Source: Eonycteris spelaea (lineage: Eukaryota; Chordata; Mammalia; Chiroptera; Pteropodidae). Taken from it: a DNA stretch of 64,000 nt. This document shows positions 1 to 12,159 of this stretch, piece after piece. The DNA lies in assembly GCA_003508835.1 (NCBI GenBank), contig PUFA01000003.1:10889501-10953500 (forward strand), written 5' to 3'. Position 1 is the stretch's first letter. Every line of letters starts with the position of its first letter. The notes under the pieces are model-generated. The model saw only the letters and a program-made list of their open reading frames with translations, made no database searches and was not told the origin of the DNA. Both the position numbers and the translations under genes were made by a program.

Positions 1-70
1 CTCCCTGCCCCCCTTCTCTCCCTCTCTCGCTCGCTCTCTCTCTCTCTCTTTCTCCCTCCCTCTCTCAAAA
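1..70. repeat. CT-rich simple repeat
   Basis: An imperfect (CT)n/(CCCTCT)n pyrimidine tract opens the window and continues more loosely to about 150. The purine strand could form triplex-type structure. Confidence 0.85.
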
Positions 71-1610
71 CAGGAAGAGGCCTGCAAAGGACTGCGATTC
101 CCTCCCTCCTGCCTCCCCACCCCTTCCCCACCCCAGGTTTTTTCTCTAGCTCCTTATTCAAGGCAGATAAAGTACGCACAGCTGCTCCCAGCTGAAACGG
201 GCTTTAATTGCACCCCCGTTGCCATGGCGATCCCTGATGATCTCCGTGGCTGGAATGATGCCCTCCGATCTCCCTGCTGGGGCCTTGGGGCTGCACAGCC
301 TTGCTGGCCCTGGAGCTGACCTCACGTGGCACCCTGGCACTGCCTCACTGTACCTCACAGTCCCCAATGCCTTCCCCATCCCACACTCCTGCCTCTGACA
401 CTCCTTGGGACATTCTGGAGTCCAGTGTAATAATGCACAAACTCCTAGGCAGGGACAAAGCATTCCTCTGTCACCAGCCTAGGCTCAGGTGTTGTGGGTG
501 GGATGGAGGGGATCCAGGTCAGAATGCTGTGCTCTGGGCCCCCTCTCCTTACCTGCGGACTTGCCATAGCCACAGCCACCATGAATGTGGGAGGTGTATC
601 AATCCAAAGCAGCCCATTTGCTGTAATTTCTATTTGAATGAGCTCTGGGCACAGGGAGGTGGTGGGCTCTGCCGAAGGAAGGACTCAAAACCCCCCTCCA
701 CGGTTCTGTAGGGGGACCACTGCAGAATCAGGCTTGTCCAGTCCCACGGCAGAAGACAGCAGGAGGGCAAGGGCAGAGACCCCGCTTGGCGTCTGGGGAT
801 GACAGGGACACTGAGGAAACCCCAGTGGGGACATGCCATCTGGTGCCTGGAGGGCCCAGGCAGAGCCTGCTGTGGTCCAGGAATGTGAGCCTGATACAGG
901 AAGGTGGGGAGGTATGTGTGTGTGCAAGCACATATATGTGTGCATGTGTGGTCTGGCCTACATCTCTGCTTTACACTCCCCTCCGCACACCCCTCCCCTG
1001 GACTCCAAGCTGGGCCACATTAGAGTGTGTGTTCACAGCTCAGTGGGTCCTGACAGGGGTCTCGGGGAGGGCAGGGTACTTAGTGCCCCAGTCAGCACAC
1101 CCTGAGGAGCCATCAGGCAAGAAGTAGGCTGGCTCTGAGCGGCCCAAGAGGGCCTCCTGCTGGCTCTGTTCCCTTGCCATCTCTTACTTCTTCTGGGCTA
1201 CCCAAGCCAGCCCCTGCATTAGTGGGGCCTGGAATGGAGTGGGGTTTTCATATCCTGGATCTGATGGGCTCTCAGGCCCCTCATCCACCAAGTAAACCTG
1301 AAGGCGAGGGGGATGTCATCGCACTTTCTGTCTACCACCTTTCTTAGCATCTGAGCCCTCTTCTTGCCAGCGAGCAGGTGAGCAAGGCTCTGCTCTCCAG
1401 CCTGTGCCAAAATCCAGGACTCTGTCTCCACTGGCCCCTTCTCTGGGCTGGCATGTGCTGCCTACCCATGGCCAGTAGGTGAGACAGTGAGATGCAGGGC
1501 AAGATCTCTTAGAATGGAGCATCTTTGATGGCTCTGCTCCCCACTAGCGATGGTAGCAGCTGAATGTTCACCACCCCAAGCCACATTTGTTAATATAATA
1601 ATAGTAATAC
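71..1610. other. Intronic sequence without recognised elements
   Basis: I see no repeat family or exon-like frame here. A small TGTG-rich patch lies at 915-955. The open frames in this stretch are short, overlap one another on both strands and have no recognisable domain. Confidence 0.5.
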
Positions 1611-1614
1611 AAGC

Positions 1615-1760
1615 AGCAGCATCATAACAGCTACTGCTTATTAAGTGGTCACTACGAGCCAGGTGCTATAGGTAGAACTCTCCATGTACCATAGCATAGT
1701 TCTCTCACCCCTTAAGGTCAGGACTGTGAACTTTGCAGGGATAGGGCAACAGGTGTCACC
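1615..1760 (-). repeat. MIR SINE fragment
   Basis: It shows the reversed MIR signature: a TAATAATA run, CTACTGCTTATTAAG, then ACTACGAGCCAGGTGC (compare the MIR complement ATTGAGCGCTTACTATGTGC). Confidence 0.6.
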
Positions 1761-2784
1761 TGTCCAACCAAGGCCACTCTGCTCTTGGTGGTCATGCTTA
1801 TGGGACCCTGAGGCAGACCCAGAGACCTGTGTCTGCCCCACACAAAGCTCTAGTGAGAAGCTTACTGGTGGGCTGGTGTGGTCTCAGTGTGTCATGCTAT
1901 AGTAAGGCCACAGGTCTAAGGGACTAAAATGTCACCTCCTGCCTTGTGTTGGAGGCGGAGCAGCTGTTTCTGGGGAAGGCTTTCTACATGAGAGTCTGTG
2001 TCAGTGGCGCCCCTGCCACCGCACTGTTTACCCCGAGTCCACTGGCTACTTCTCCAAGAATCATCTTCGCTCTCTCATAGACTCCACATTACTAGGTTTT
2101 CCATAAATATTTGCTAAATAAGTAAAGGAGTAGAAGAGTAATACTTCTTATATTGACTTAGGGCCTCGTCTTGACTTTTCCCTTTTCTCAATCCCAAAAT
2201 GGCTACAGAATTCATCTTCCCTACTGCATAGCTGAGACCACAATGTTGCCCCAAGCCAGGTCTCTGCTGCCTCTGGCCTCTTCTTTGTTCCCATTGGCTG
2301 AGGGGGTCTGAAACGGCTGGGACATCACCTGTGTGTGCAAGTCCGCTGTGGCCTGTAGAATCGTGCCACCTTCTAGGCCATTCCATTTCTTCCAGAGGCC
2401 AGACCCCTAGCCTCCTCTCTGTTACCACCCGCCAACCTCGGTTTTCTACACCTGGCCCTTGATCGTGTTGTTTCCTCTACCTGAACTACCCTTCCTCCTT
2501 TCCTCGGTCTATGGAAATAACACTCCTTTTTGGTCTGACTTATTTGTCACTATTTCCTACCACACTCATTTTACTAAGCCAATCACATTATGCTGTGTGC
2601 TATTGCCATTTGCTGAATGAACAGATGAATATCAAGTTCAGAGGAAACAGGCTCTATGTCTGGGGCACTCTGAGCCCAATGCTAACACTCATGAACATTC
2701 CCGAAAAAACACTTGGTCAGCCCTCAGGGCCATGGATAGGGGGAGTGGAATTCTAGCTGGAGACAGAATCTCCATCAAGAACCT

Positions 2785-3000
2785 ACTATGTGTCATTCCT
2801 CAGACAAGAACTGTTCCCTGCCAGAACCTTCACTTGGAGTGAAGGGTACTGTCCAGACTCTCAGGGCTACAGGATTTCAGACAAGCAGTTAGTGAAGAGG
2901 CTGACATTTGAGCTGGGAAATATTTGGATGGAGAGAGGTTATTTCAGGCACAGGGACCCTCAGGGACAATGGCATGGAGGTAGAACAGTATAGCAAGGAT
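2785..3000. repeat. Possible ancient interspersed repeat, family not assigned
   Basis: CTACTATGTGTCATTCC followed by AGGCACAGGGACC-type text resembles a common old mammalian repeat. The match is loose. Confidence 0.3.
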
Positions 3001-3093
3001 CAATAGTGAGGAGGCTGGCCGGCCTGGGGATCAGGCTGAGGGTAGGATGCAGACGGAGCACGGAGAGTCCAAGGCAGGATGCAGTCACTGGGT

Positions 3094-3139
3094 GGCTGGC
3101 AGGGGCATTATTCAAAGGCTGGCAGGGGTATTATTCAAA
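3094..3139 (+). repeat. 23-bp tandem duplication
   Basis: Two adjacent copies of a 23-bp unit beginning GGCTGGCAGGGG and ending ATTATTCAAA differ at one base (C/T). The near identity indicates a recent local duplication. Confidence 0.9.
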
Positions 3140-3496
3140 GAAAATGCCCAGAGTAGCCTTTGCCCCAACTTCTCTCCTAATGATAAATAAGGTAAAACAG
3201 AGATGCTTATTTTCCTAGAAGGAATTAGGAAATCCCCAAAGGCAAGGACTGGTTCTTCTCCTCCCTCTCATTCTCCTTCCACCCTGTGTCTGCCCTAACC
3301 CCCAGGTCCTGTCACTCAGGCTGACCTTGGACTTTGCCTGGAGTTGACTGAACAGCCCTTGGGAGGCAGCATCCCCCACCGCATGCCCCGCCCCCATGCT
3401 TTCCCCTCCACCAATCTGCCATTCTAGCCAAAAAGCTATTTCCTTGCTGCCAGACAAACCCATCACATTAGGAAAAGAAAAGTTGTAATTCAGGCA

Positions 3497-3572
3497 AAAA
3501 AACAACAACAACAACAACAAAACACCCACACAAACAAAACAAAAAACAACAAGCAAAACAAAAAACCCCACA
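3497..3572 (+). repeat. A-rich (CAA)n simple repeat
   Basis: A run of CAACAA and CAAAACA units. A chance open frame on the other strand, rich in Leu and Phe, is a product of this composition. Confidence 0.85.
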
Positions 3573-3869
3573 CAACTGGAAGCAACTTTGCCACGATTTG
3601 CCCGCCCCTTTGCATTCTATTAGGTGGGAAGGAACTTCTCACTGCCCCAAAGGTGCTGGGAGGTGCCAGGGGCAGGTGGCTCTGTTCTACAGAGGAGTGT
3701 TGGAATTCCAGAGTCTCAACCCATTCGAATGGTCCCAGTCAGATCACTTGACTTCCTTGGTGACCCGTTCTTGTTTGGACAGAAAGGAGCAGCCTTTGGC
3801 TGGCCTTCCTGCACCCTTAGCCCCTGCCTCAGAACAGTTAGCCCCTCACGTGCCTGCACTGGTTCTTAC

Positions 3870-3975
3870 ACGCCTGGTTCTCCCTTAAGCTCCTTAAAGG
3901 CAGCGATGTGGCTTAATCTTCCCTACTTTCACCCACAGCCTTGCTTATACCCGAGCAATGAGCAAGCCATTTGGT
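3870..3975 (+). repeat. L2 LINE 3'-end fragment
   Basis: Text such as TTAAGCTCCTTAAAGGCAGCGATG resembles the L2 tail (TGAGCTCCTTGAGGGCAGGGAC). It is short and decayed. Confidence 0.4.
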
Positions 3976-4074
3976 AGAACTACACTGATGTAAGTCATGG
4001 CTACCCTGCGGACACCTGTCAATGTGAAAATGACCGTCAAGCATCAGGAAAAAGATGACTTTTTCCTGCAAAGG

Positions 4075-4215
4075 AGATTTTTTCTCTCAACATCACGCAT
4101 TGTTTAATTAACTGTCTCCATTGGGGCTGTTGACACACTAAAAGATATTTTTAAAAATCACATGATTAACCTTGGGAATGAAAGAGTCAACTAAACACAT
4201 TATTTCCATCTTATC
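4075..4215. promoter_or_regulatory. Candidate conserved noncoding element
   Basis: An AT-rich block with TGTTTAATTAACTG (a paired TAAT core) and CACATGATTAACC. No repeat family fits. Confidence 0.35.
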
Positions 4216-4429
4216 AGCTCAGGAAATAGGCTCTGGGTGTGCTAAGGCCCCTAATGGGGAGAGTGGCCATCAGTTACCTAATAGTCATTGACCCTTTCCT
4301 TGCTGTGGCCACACTGGGAGGACACAGGCACCCATCCCTGGAGTCAGTCCCATCCCACCCTTGCTGGTGAGAGCATTCTCCAGAGCCGCTCAGGGTTTGC
4401 ATTGCTAAGTGGTACTTTGGGAGGAAAAA

Positions 4430-4570
4430 AAAAAAAATCTACATTCATATATATTTTCTCTCGTTCTCCACTCAAAATCTCTGGGCTTTTTAATATGAGA
4501 GCCTTTTATTTCCTTAAAACAGCAGCTGCTTTCATTTAGTTTGATGGATTTAACGCATTTAGAGGCTGGA
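4430..4570. promoter_or_regulatory. Candidate conserved noncoding element
   Basis: An AT-rich sequence after an A13 run, with TTTTTAATATGAG, an E-box pair CAGCAGCTGC and TTTGATGGATTTAACGC. No repeat family fits. Confidence 0.3.
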
Positions 4571-5904
4571 GAAGCGGGTGGGAAGGAGGGGATTTCTCAG
4601 GCCTACCTGCTCATATCCCCCAAAGGATGAAGGTAACTGGTGAGGAGCAGCCCGCATCTGGGCAAAAACGAATTCTCCCTTCCTTTGTCTTAAGGATTTA
4701 GTCACTCCAAAGGTGCTCGTGAATGAGATTCCCCCTTTAAAAAACTTCTCTGCCTCTTCTTCCCCTCCTCCTCTCCCGCCACCTCCTTCAGTTCTAGCAC
4801 TCGCCCTTCACTCCTGCATCTCCTTATCCTCCCGGGAAAGCACAGCTGGTGGCTGGGGCTACACCCAGGTCCTCCTCAATGCCCATCTCCTGGCTGGAAG
4901 GAACACACCTGGGGGTCCCCAAGGGCTGAGAACCCCGCCCTTTCAAGACCCATGAATTGAGGAGCCAGAGCTGACGGGTCTGAGCCCAGAGAGCTTTCGC
5001 CTCCATCCCACAGAATCAGGGCTATAGATAAGGTCGCAGAATTTGCAACTAGGTAACGACGATGGTGGACAAATGGTGGGTCCTTATGCAGACCCAGACT
5101 GGAGAGACACCAAGTCTCAGGTCATACGCAGGGTCATGGCGGGGCTTCTTCCCCAGAGAATGGCTGACCATGAACTCAGAGCTCAGGAAGGCCGCCTCAC
5201 TCCCTCTGGGCCCTGTGGGGCGCCCTCGCCTGGCTGCTCCACATACCTTGTTCACTCTTACATCTCCAGTGCCATGAATCCCAATGAGTGAGTCCTTGTG
5301 GCTGATTCTGGGCCCTGTGGCTCCTGCTCTCATCCTGAAGTATCTATAACTGGCCTCAAACACTTGTGGCAGAGGGGACCCCAGAGCCTCGGTCCTGCTC
5401 CTGTACCTTCCTCTTTAGCAGCCAGCTGCTCCCAGGTTTCTCCCAGATAGAGCTGGCCCTGAGCCTTCTCTTCCTTCTCCAGGGCAGAACTCCAGCCTCC
5501 CCTTCCCTTCTGAGGCCTCATTTCTCTCTTGATATCCTGAAACCCATCCTCTGTCTTGGTGCTTAGTAAGGGTTCCAGAAGGGGCCTCAGTGGGGTGAGC
5601 CTCATAGTGCTGGTTCGTTAAAGAGACAGGGCCATTTCTACCAGCCAGGGACTCTGCCCTCCCTGGATGGACTGAGGAGGAAAGTCCTCTCCTCAGTCCC
5701 AGGCCTCTGGGTTAGAGACCTGACTTGTCCTGCCCTGCCCAACCTGCACTCTGAAAGCATGTAGTCCCTAAGGGAACCCTCTCAAAGGGCTACCCAGCTC
5801 CTTGATGGACTTGATTCTCTTACTTACAGGGTTGTTTCTTGCCCAAAGGGCTTCTACAAACACTTTCCGATAGGATTCCCTTAGATCAAAGGCAGGGTGG
5901 GTCT

Positions 5905-5975
5905 TCTCAGCTCCCATTCACAGCTGGTGAAACTGAGGCCTAGGAGATCATGTGACATACAGCCATGGACAGTAG
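5905..5975 (-). repeat. MIR SINE fragment
   Basis: CAGCTGGTGAAACTGAGGCCTAGGAGATCATGTG follows the reversed MIR core (GATGAGGAAACTGAGGC...). Confidence 0.45.
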
Positions 5976-6564
5976 GACTGTGCTCCTCTATGTATCCTCT
6001 CATGGGCATAGCCATGCTCAGGTGAGAGACTGAGACCCACATCTACTCTTTGGGCTGCCAGTCTAGTGATCAGGCAAAAAGTATGGCCTTCAGGAATCTC
6101 CTCCAGGCCCAAGGCTCCATGTTTGGGTATCTGGGCTTCATCCCACTTCTTCGTCCCTTTCCTCATCATTGGTGGGAGAAGGATGGCTCTCCACCCATTT
6201 CTGGGTGCGTGCAGAAGCCGGCTATCTCCTGGGGAGTGGGAGGGCTTCTGAGCAGCTGTGGTTCTCCTTGCAGGCTGGGGAGTTGGATCTACATGACCTT
6301 TGTCACCTGCATAGCCTGCTTGGTGCTGCCTTCAGCAGACAGCCAATGGCGGTCCCTCACTGCAACCTGGGCCACTGCTGAATATAACCTTCCTCCTCCT
6401 TTGAGGGGTCTCCTATCTTGAAAGCCCCCTCCAGGACTCTTGGCCAGCTCTTTCTGCGACCTTTAAACCTTGAAACCTAGGGCTGAGTTCTGGTAGTCCT
6501 CTGGGAATGTGCTGTGCTTGGAGAGGGGTGGGGACAAGGCTTCCCCAACCCACCTCCCAGGCGG

Positions 6565-6700
6565 TCACTGAACAAATCCAAGGAGTTAATAGGAGCCACA
6601 CAAAGCCTTTGATTTGCTCCAGAGATCAAGGGTCAGCCTGAATAACTCATTAATTAACCGAACAAGGCTTCCTGCTATTGACAAGGTCTGGGAGCTCAGC
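6565..6700. promoter_or_regulatory. Candidate conserved noncoding element
   Basis: It contains GGAGTTAATAGG, CCTTTGATTTG (TCF-like), GATCAAGG and ACTCATTAATTAACCG, all within 110 bp and outside any recognised repeat. Confidence 0.4.
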
Positions 6701-6929
6701 CTAGGAGCAGACCTCAATCCTGCAGCGAGAAGACCATCCCCAGTTCCCCCTCCCTGTCCTTTCATACTGGGCACCCACTCACAAGGAGATGCCAGGTCTC
6801 CCAGACAACCGATAGATCTTAACTTCCCCAGGAGGATCTGGCCTGGCAGGATTGTGTAACCTCGATTTTCAGTTTTCAAGCCCGACCCACCCATTGTCTT
6901 CTTGTTCTACCCCCGCCCACTCCCGCCCA

Positions 6930-7635
6930 GCCCTCACTGGCATAACATCCGATGCTCCAAGGATCCAGGCACGTGCTGGCTCCCACGCACTTTTAGACGC
7001 ATCTCTTGGATGTCTGTCACCAGGGAGAGGACATGACAAGCTGATTCACACTGAGGTGGCAGGCTGAGGGTGTTGGAGAGTGGGTGGGTGGGTGGCTGAT
7101 GATTTCATTTTAACAAGGGTCATGCTTTGACTCGAATAGTGTAGCTCTAATGGTGGGATTTTAGGCATCAGAGGTAGACTAGGCAGCAGGATTATTTTGG
7201 TCAAGAGTCTTTCCCAGTGACTGCTAAGGTCATGAAGTGGGGGTGGCCGCCGTCTGTGCCCCTGGCTGGGGCTGCTCTTTCCTAGGCAGCTTTTCCTCCC
7301 ATTAGAGTCCAGCTTCTTTCCCACCAGTATGAATGTCTAAGCACCTGCTTTTGCTACCTCTCTACCAATCCCTGACACCTTTGTAAACCCTGAGTTTTCA
7401 AAAGGCATGCTGGAACTTCCACCTCTGGGGTGTTCTTTGCTCTAGGATGCACCACTGAGGGAGACTTCTTCATGGAGGAGACCGGCCACCCATCCAAGTG
7501 TTGTCAAAGAGAGAACCCTGTCATCACCCATGGGCCTGCCTAGAAAGAGCACTGCATGACTAGGTATGGGTAGAACTCTGGTGGCCTGAATAGAACTTTC
7601 TTCAGCCTACTATTTCTAGAGACCAAGACATGGAA
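6930..7635. other. Intronic sequence, little recognised
   Basis: The only structured piece is a short (GGGT)n run at 7080-7094. No repeat family or exon-like frame is seen. Confidence 0.45.
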
Positions 7636-7639
7636 GACC

Positions 7640-8165
7640 TTTATGCAGTTTGTAGCACCTCTGTTATTACTTGCTGAGTTCATTCCTGCCGATTGACATT
7701 TGCAGAGCCTATTGCTGCTTGCAGGGTCAGCTGTTTCTGGAAGGTCTCATCACTGGCTTTAGAGCTTGTTGCTATTTGTAGAGTCTGTTGTTAGCAGAAC
7801 CTGAGCAGTGCGTGCAGAACTCATCACTAGCCACAGAGCTTGTTACCACTTGTAAAGTCCTTGGGGTTTTCAGACCCTGGTATAGCTTGCAAAACTCATT
7901 GAAGTTCGCAGAACCCACAGCAGTTTGCAGAGCCTGTTGTTTGAAGAGTCAGTCCTTGTTTGCAGAGTTCTTCGCTAGCTTTAGAACCAGGTACTGTTTG
8001 TAGAATCTGTTGTCTTTAGCAGATGCCAGCTTTGTAGGCTGAGCTCATCAGTACCCACAAAGCTTATTGCTGTCTGCAGAACTTGGCTCTGTGTGCAGAA
8101 CCTTTAGTGTTTGCAAGCCTCCTCTTGGTTGGAGAATCTTGGCTATTTGCAAGTGTGACATTGTC
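7640..8165 (+). repeat. Degenerate higher-order minisatellite (about 75-bp unit of four 18-19-bp subunits)
   Basis: About 25 diverged copies of an 18-19-bp motif of the type TTTGCAGAGCCTGTTGCTG run head to tail. A distinctive subunit of the form CTCATCACTAG recurs at 7746, 7820, 7895, 7970, 8044 and 8119, spaced 74-75 bp, which shows a four-subunit higher-order period. The 75-bp period keeps one forward frame repetitive (a 71-codon open frame at 7788-8003), but composition and lack of context argue against coding. I know no named repeat family of this form. Confidence 0.8.
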
Positions 8166-8169
8166 TATA

Positions 8170-9625
8170 GGATTCATCATTGATGATGAAGCCCTGAGAC
8201 ATTTTCTGATTCTACTTCTGTGTGCCTGGCTTATCTGCCTTGTGGTGAAATTTTAGAATGGGTGTCCACACCATCAAGTTTTAAAGTGTTTTCTTGAATG
8301 TATGAGTTTGGCATTCTCTCCAACATGGCTGCTGAGTTTATTCTTCACATCATTCCCTCTGGTCCCTATGTGTCCCCATGGTGCTGGCTCAATGCTTAGA
8401 CTCAGTTTCTTCTCTAAAGCAAGATGCTCAGGTTCTCTCCTTTCTACAGCTAACAGTCCGTATAACCAACCCTCCCATTGTCTTTGCTTAGGGCTCTTGA
8501 ACTTCTAGTCAGGAACCTGGGTTTCCTTTACCTTTGACTCAGCATGTCTTAGGTCCTGCAGTCTACTCGCTGTAGACACCTAACATTTCCATATTCACAG
8601 ATACTTATAGAATTCATGGACATGATGTCCTGGCAGGGGGAAATGAGGACTAGACAGCAGTGGGGTGTTTGTGTCACAGGTGAGTTCTAATCTGTACCCT
8701 GGGGGGGGGGCATATAACTTTGCTACTCAGAGCCTGGAAAGACTTATGACTATCTCCATCAGCTCTGCCTTGTGGGCCTTTGTGCCCCATGAGGACTGGT
8801 ATGGGTCTTGGCATTTGTTGTGCAAAGCTGTCCTTGGCAATAGCTGACACATTTGATTAACCCAGGTCACCTTTGGACACATTTGGCTCCTAACACACCA
8901 GTTTAGGAACCCTGTGCTGGGCTAAGTATTTTTTGTGGGGACCAACTCTTCTAAATATGCATGTCCTTTGACAACAGGGTTTGAATGGCACGATTACAGG
9001 TACTTCTAACAAAAACCTAGTAGCTCAGATTCTAAATGGACTAGCAGTATTGGCCAAGAGGGATGGAGTAGAAGAAATCAGCCCAGATGTCACTGGTGCT
9101 TCCTTAGGAATTTTCCTAAGAATCACCACCACCCAGGGCTTGGCAGGTCTGAACACAAGTAGGTCCATGTGGAGATCTTAATACCAAGGGTTTCTGTTCT
9201 CAGTAAGTCTGTAATTGAAAAGTCAAGTCAGGAGGTGATCATACACTTCCAATAACTCCCCAAACACATTGAGAATGGACCATGCTCCTCTCCACAGCCT
9301 AACTAGGAATGTAGCTTATGCTGTACTAAGGGCTCTTGAATTACCCTCGTTTCTTCTCCAGAAAGTCTAGGAAGGTTTTGGCTGAGGATCTGGTCTGGGC
9401 CAAAGATGAAGAGTGATGAGGTCTGGACCTCACTGTCTTTCTCTGCCTCCGTGCTTTGGGATGGCCTGAGGTGCAGCTTACAGAGAAATGGAGTAGGCTT
9501 GAGGCACACTCTTTCCCTTCCTGAAAACCATTTTCTGTCCTTTGTTCTTAAAAGAAATTGAGCTCTAGATACATCTCATTGTTGGCTTTGTCCACAGGGC
9601 CCAAGGCAAGCACTACTGCTCAGGA
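8170..9625. other. Intronic sequence, little recognised
   Basis: It contains a G10 run at 8701-8710 and a perfect 18-bp inverted repeat at 9103-9120. No repeat family or exon is recognised. The 60-68-codon frames here have no domain. Confidence 0.45.
9103..9120. repeat. Perfect short palindrome
   Basis: CTTAGGAA, TT, then TTCCTAAG: 8-bp arms with a 2-bp spacer. It could be a symmetric protein site or chance. Confidence 0.9.
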
Positions 9626-9629
9626 GATA

Positions 9630-9765
9630 ATTCAGACTGCTAATGGCATACAGATGCATGCTAATTCATGTGCACACACACAAATTAGGCTGCAATTATC
9701 ACACTAACTATTTGCTAATGCTGGTTACCATTTGAACTATTACTCAGCATTGGTTACCACAGACT
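9630..9765. promoter_or_regulatory. Candidate conserved noncoding element
   Basis: It contains GCTAATGG, ATGCATGCTAATTCATG (octamer/LIM-homeodomain-like), AAATTAGGCTGCAATTATC and TTGCTAATGC, a dense run of TAAT cores without a repeat explanation. Confidence 0.4.
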
Positions 9766-10319
9766 CTGGTCAATATAGCTCAGTATGAGAGGCCTGCCTC
9801 TCAGGCAGCCTTGGAAACTGATGGAAACTTAAGTCAACTTTAAGTAATTGTCATGTGTTGCTTCATTATGGGAGGTGGGCCTCCAAAGTGGCTGTGAGAA
9901 TAGAACAAGCCTGATGGAAATTGACATTGAGATCCCCTCAGGAGAAGGAAAAGCCAGCCACAAATACCATATAATACAACACATTATATGTATGGAAGAC
10001 CAAGAGTGTAATGCACAAGGTATAGACATCCCATTCAACAGCTCCTCCTTGGCTGTCTATCGTGTACCTGGGAGCAAGTAAATTGGAGGAGGAAATGTAG
10101 GCTAACAAGTAGTTTGTAAGATGAGAGCCACCCCACAGAAGCAGCCAGTAAACCCACAGGCATGAAGGCTGATTCATTGTTAAGTCCTGGAGGAGTTCAT
10201 TAGGCTCCCTAGAGAAGGCAGGGCTTGAGGTTTGTTGTCAAGGACAGGCAGATTTTAGTGCAGGTGAGAGGAAGGGAAGTATCTCAGGCAGCCAGAACTG
10301 CTCCACAAGGAAGGATTCA

Positions 10320-10435
10320 TCAGGTGCATTTTGCAAGAAAGGAGGCAGAAGCCCAGAACGGTTAAGAGATTAGTTCCAAGGCCACACAGTTGGCCTGGTT
10401 GGGCTGGAATTAGAACCCAGGTAGGTCTGATTATG
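10320..10435 (-). repeat. MIR SINE fragment
   Basis: GGTTAAGAGATTAG, GGCCACACAGTTGGCC and GGAATTAGAACCCAGGTAGG follow the reversed MIR core in order. Confidence 0.6.
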
Positions 10436-10449
10436 GGTGAGGACACTCA

Positions 10450-12150
10450 GAACAAGGTAGGATTTGAGGTAACTGAGAGGAGCCGTGACAATGGTGCTAC
10501 TTAAGGGCACCTAGGAGGATCGAATTCATTCCACCTGGTAGGGAAATGTGGCCGAGGGACAGTAAGTGATACCATGTTCGGTCCACGGTGAGCAGGTAAC
10601 AGAGCAGGGCAGGCAATGAGCTGTGGACTTACCATGAACACTTGAGTCTCTGGAGCCCTGCCACCCAGCCCGGCAGAGGTAGGAGCCGGTCTGGGTGTTA
10701 CCCTTGTATCTGTTTGGCCACCCCTGTCAGGAAAGGCTCCTCTGGCATTGCCTGGAGGTCTTAGGTAAGAAGAAAGAGAAGTGAGGGTCACTGATCTCCT
10801 GGGGGTATCCAATGGCCCCCAGAGAGCAGTTTGTTCCACTTCCCTCGGGCAGAAAGCTAGGAGCCCCACTGCTGGCCCTGGTGCTGCATCGGTTCTCCCT
10901 ACCCTTCTCTCTACTGCCCTGGAGGCCTTCCTGTCTGGCTGGCCGTCCTTGGGCCCTGTAGGTATCATCTGCCTTCTCTACTAATCCCTCCCCTGTGGAT
11001 GTGCCCGAGTTCTCTGAGCTGCCAGCCTGGCGGGCTCCTGGCCACCAGAGATTGGAGTTGACGGCGAGGCTGTCAGCATCCGCAAGTTGATACTGTGGCA
11101 GGTGCTGACATCCATTCTCCTCTGTTGAGGTGGGAGCTGAGGCCCCCAGCTTTGCTGAGGGAGGGGAGTAGATTGCTGGGAGATGCTTGCAGGCCCCTTA
11201 AGGGGCAGGAAAAGAGGCAGCATGTACAAATAGATGGCCCGAAGTGATTTATCTGGGCAGCGTGGGGGTGTTCAGAGTACAAGAACCAAGTAAAATACTC
11301 GAGTTCTTTGCAGAGTGCTTCACTGAACCCAGCCTACAGTCTGCAGACAACTGGAGAAGACTCAGTCCTTGTCCTCAGGGAGCTCCTTTTCCAGGAGGCA
11401 CGATGAATGCACAGAAGTCCCCAGAGAACATCCTCGATCTGTATAGGGTCCATGGGAGACTCAGTGGTTCTGACAGGACCAGTAACATAATTCGCAGGTT
11501 TAAATCGAAAATGCAGACCCCCTTGTTCGAAAATTAAGAATTTCAAGATGGAGACAGCAGGGCATTAGATCAAGTGCTGAGCCCTTCAAGAACGAGGCTT
11601 TGTGTGACTGAGCCATAGTCTCACGAAGCTGGCCTGGCTACAGCAGGTCAGGAAAGGGCCAGTTCTTCTCCTTCCAAGCCTTGCTTGCCCTGTTCCCCTC
11701 TTGATCCTTGGACACTAGCCCTTCAGAACCAAAGCAGGATCACCCACTGGGGCTCAGGATCTTTCCCTGGAGAGATCTTCTCAGGGCCATGACTTCTCTC
11801 ACTTCCCAGCACCACCCCCAACCCCCAGACCCAGCCTTCACCTGGAATCAGAGTAGGTCCCAGCGCCTGCCCTGCACAGAGCCCATGCCCACTGAGCACT
11901 ACTACCAACCCAGAAGTTCTTTACTTTTTTGTGGGTCATTTCCCAATCTGTCCCCACCCCACCTGAGTGTGACACTTGACAGTCAGATTCCTACCTCCCT
12001 TCTCGTAGGGCCATTAAGGGCTGCTAATGAGGTTTCCCCTGGCTTATAGTAATGATACCTCCTGTCCACTCCCCCACATAGAGCAAACCACACCCGGCCA
12101 CCCACAGTCCCCTCTTCCTGACCTGGAACTGGGGTTACCCGCCCTTATAG
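10450..12150. other. Intronic sequence, little recognised
   Basis: A possible old repeat lies at about 11300-11420 (GTCCTTGTCCTCAGGGAGCTCC). A 155-codon open frame on the minus strand at 10501-10968 shows no recognisable domain and is probably chance. Confidence 0.4.
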
Positions 12151-12159
12151 GCCTCTAGC

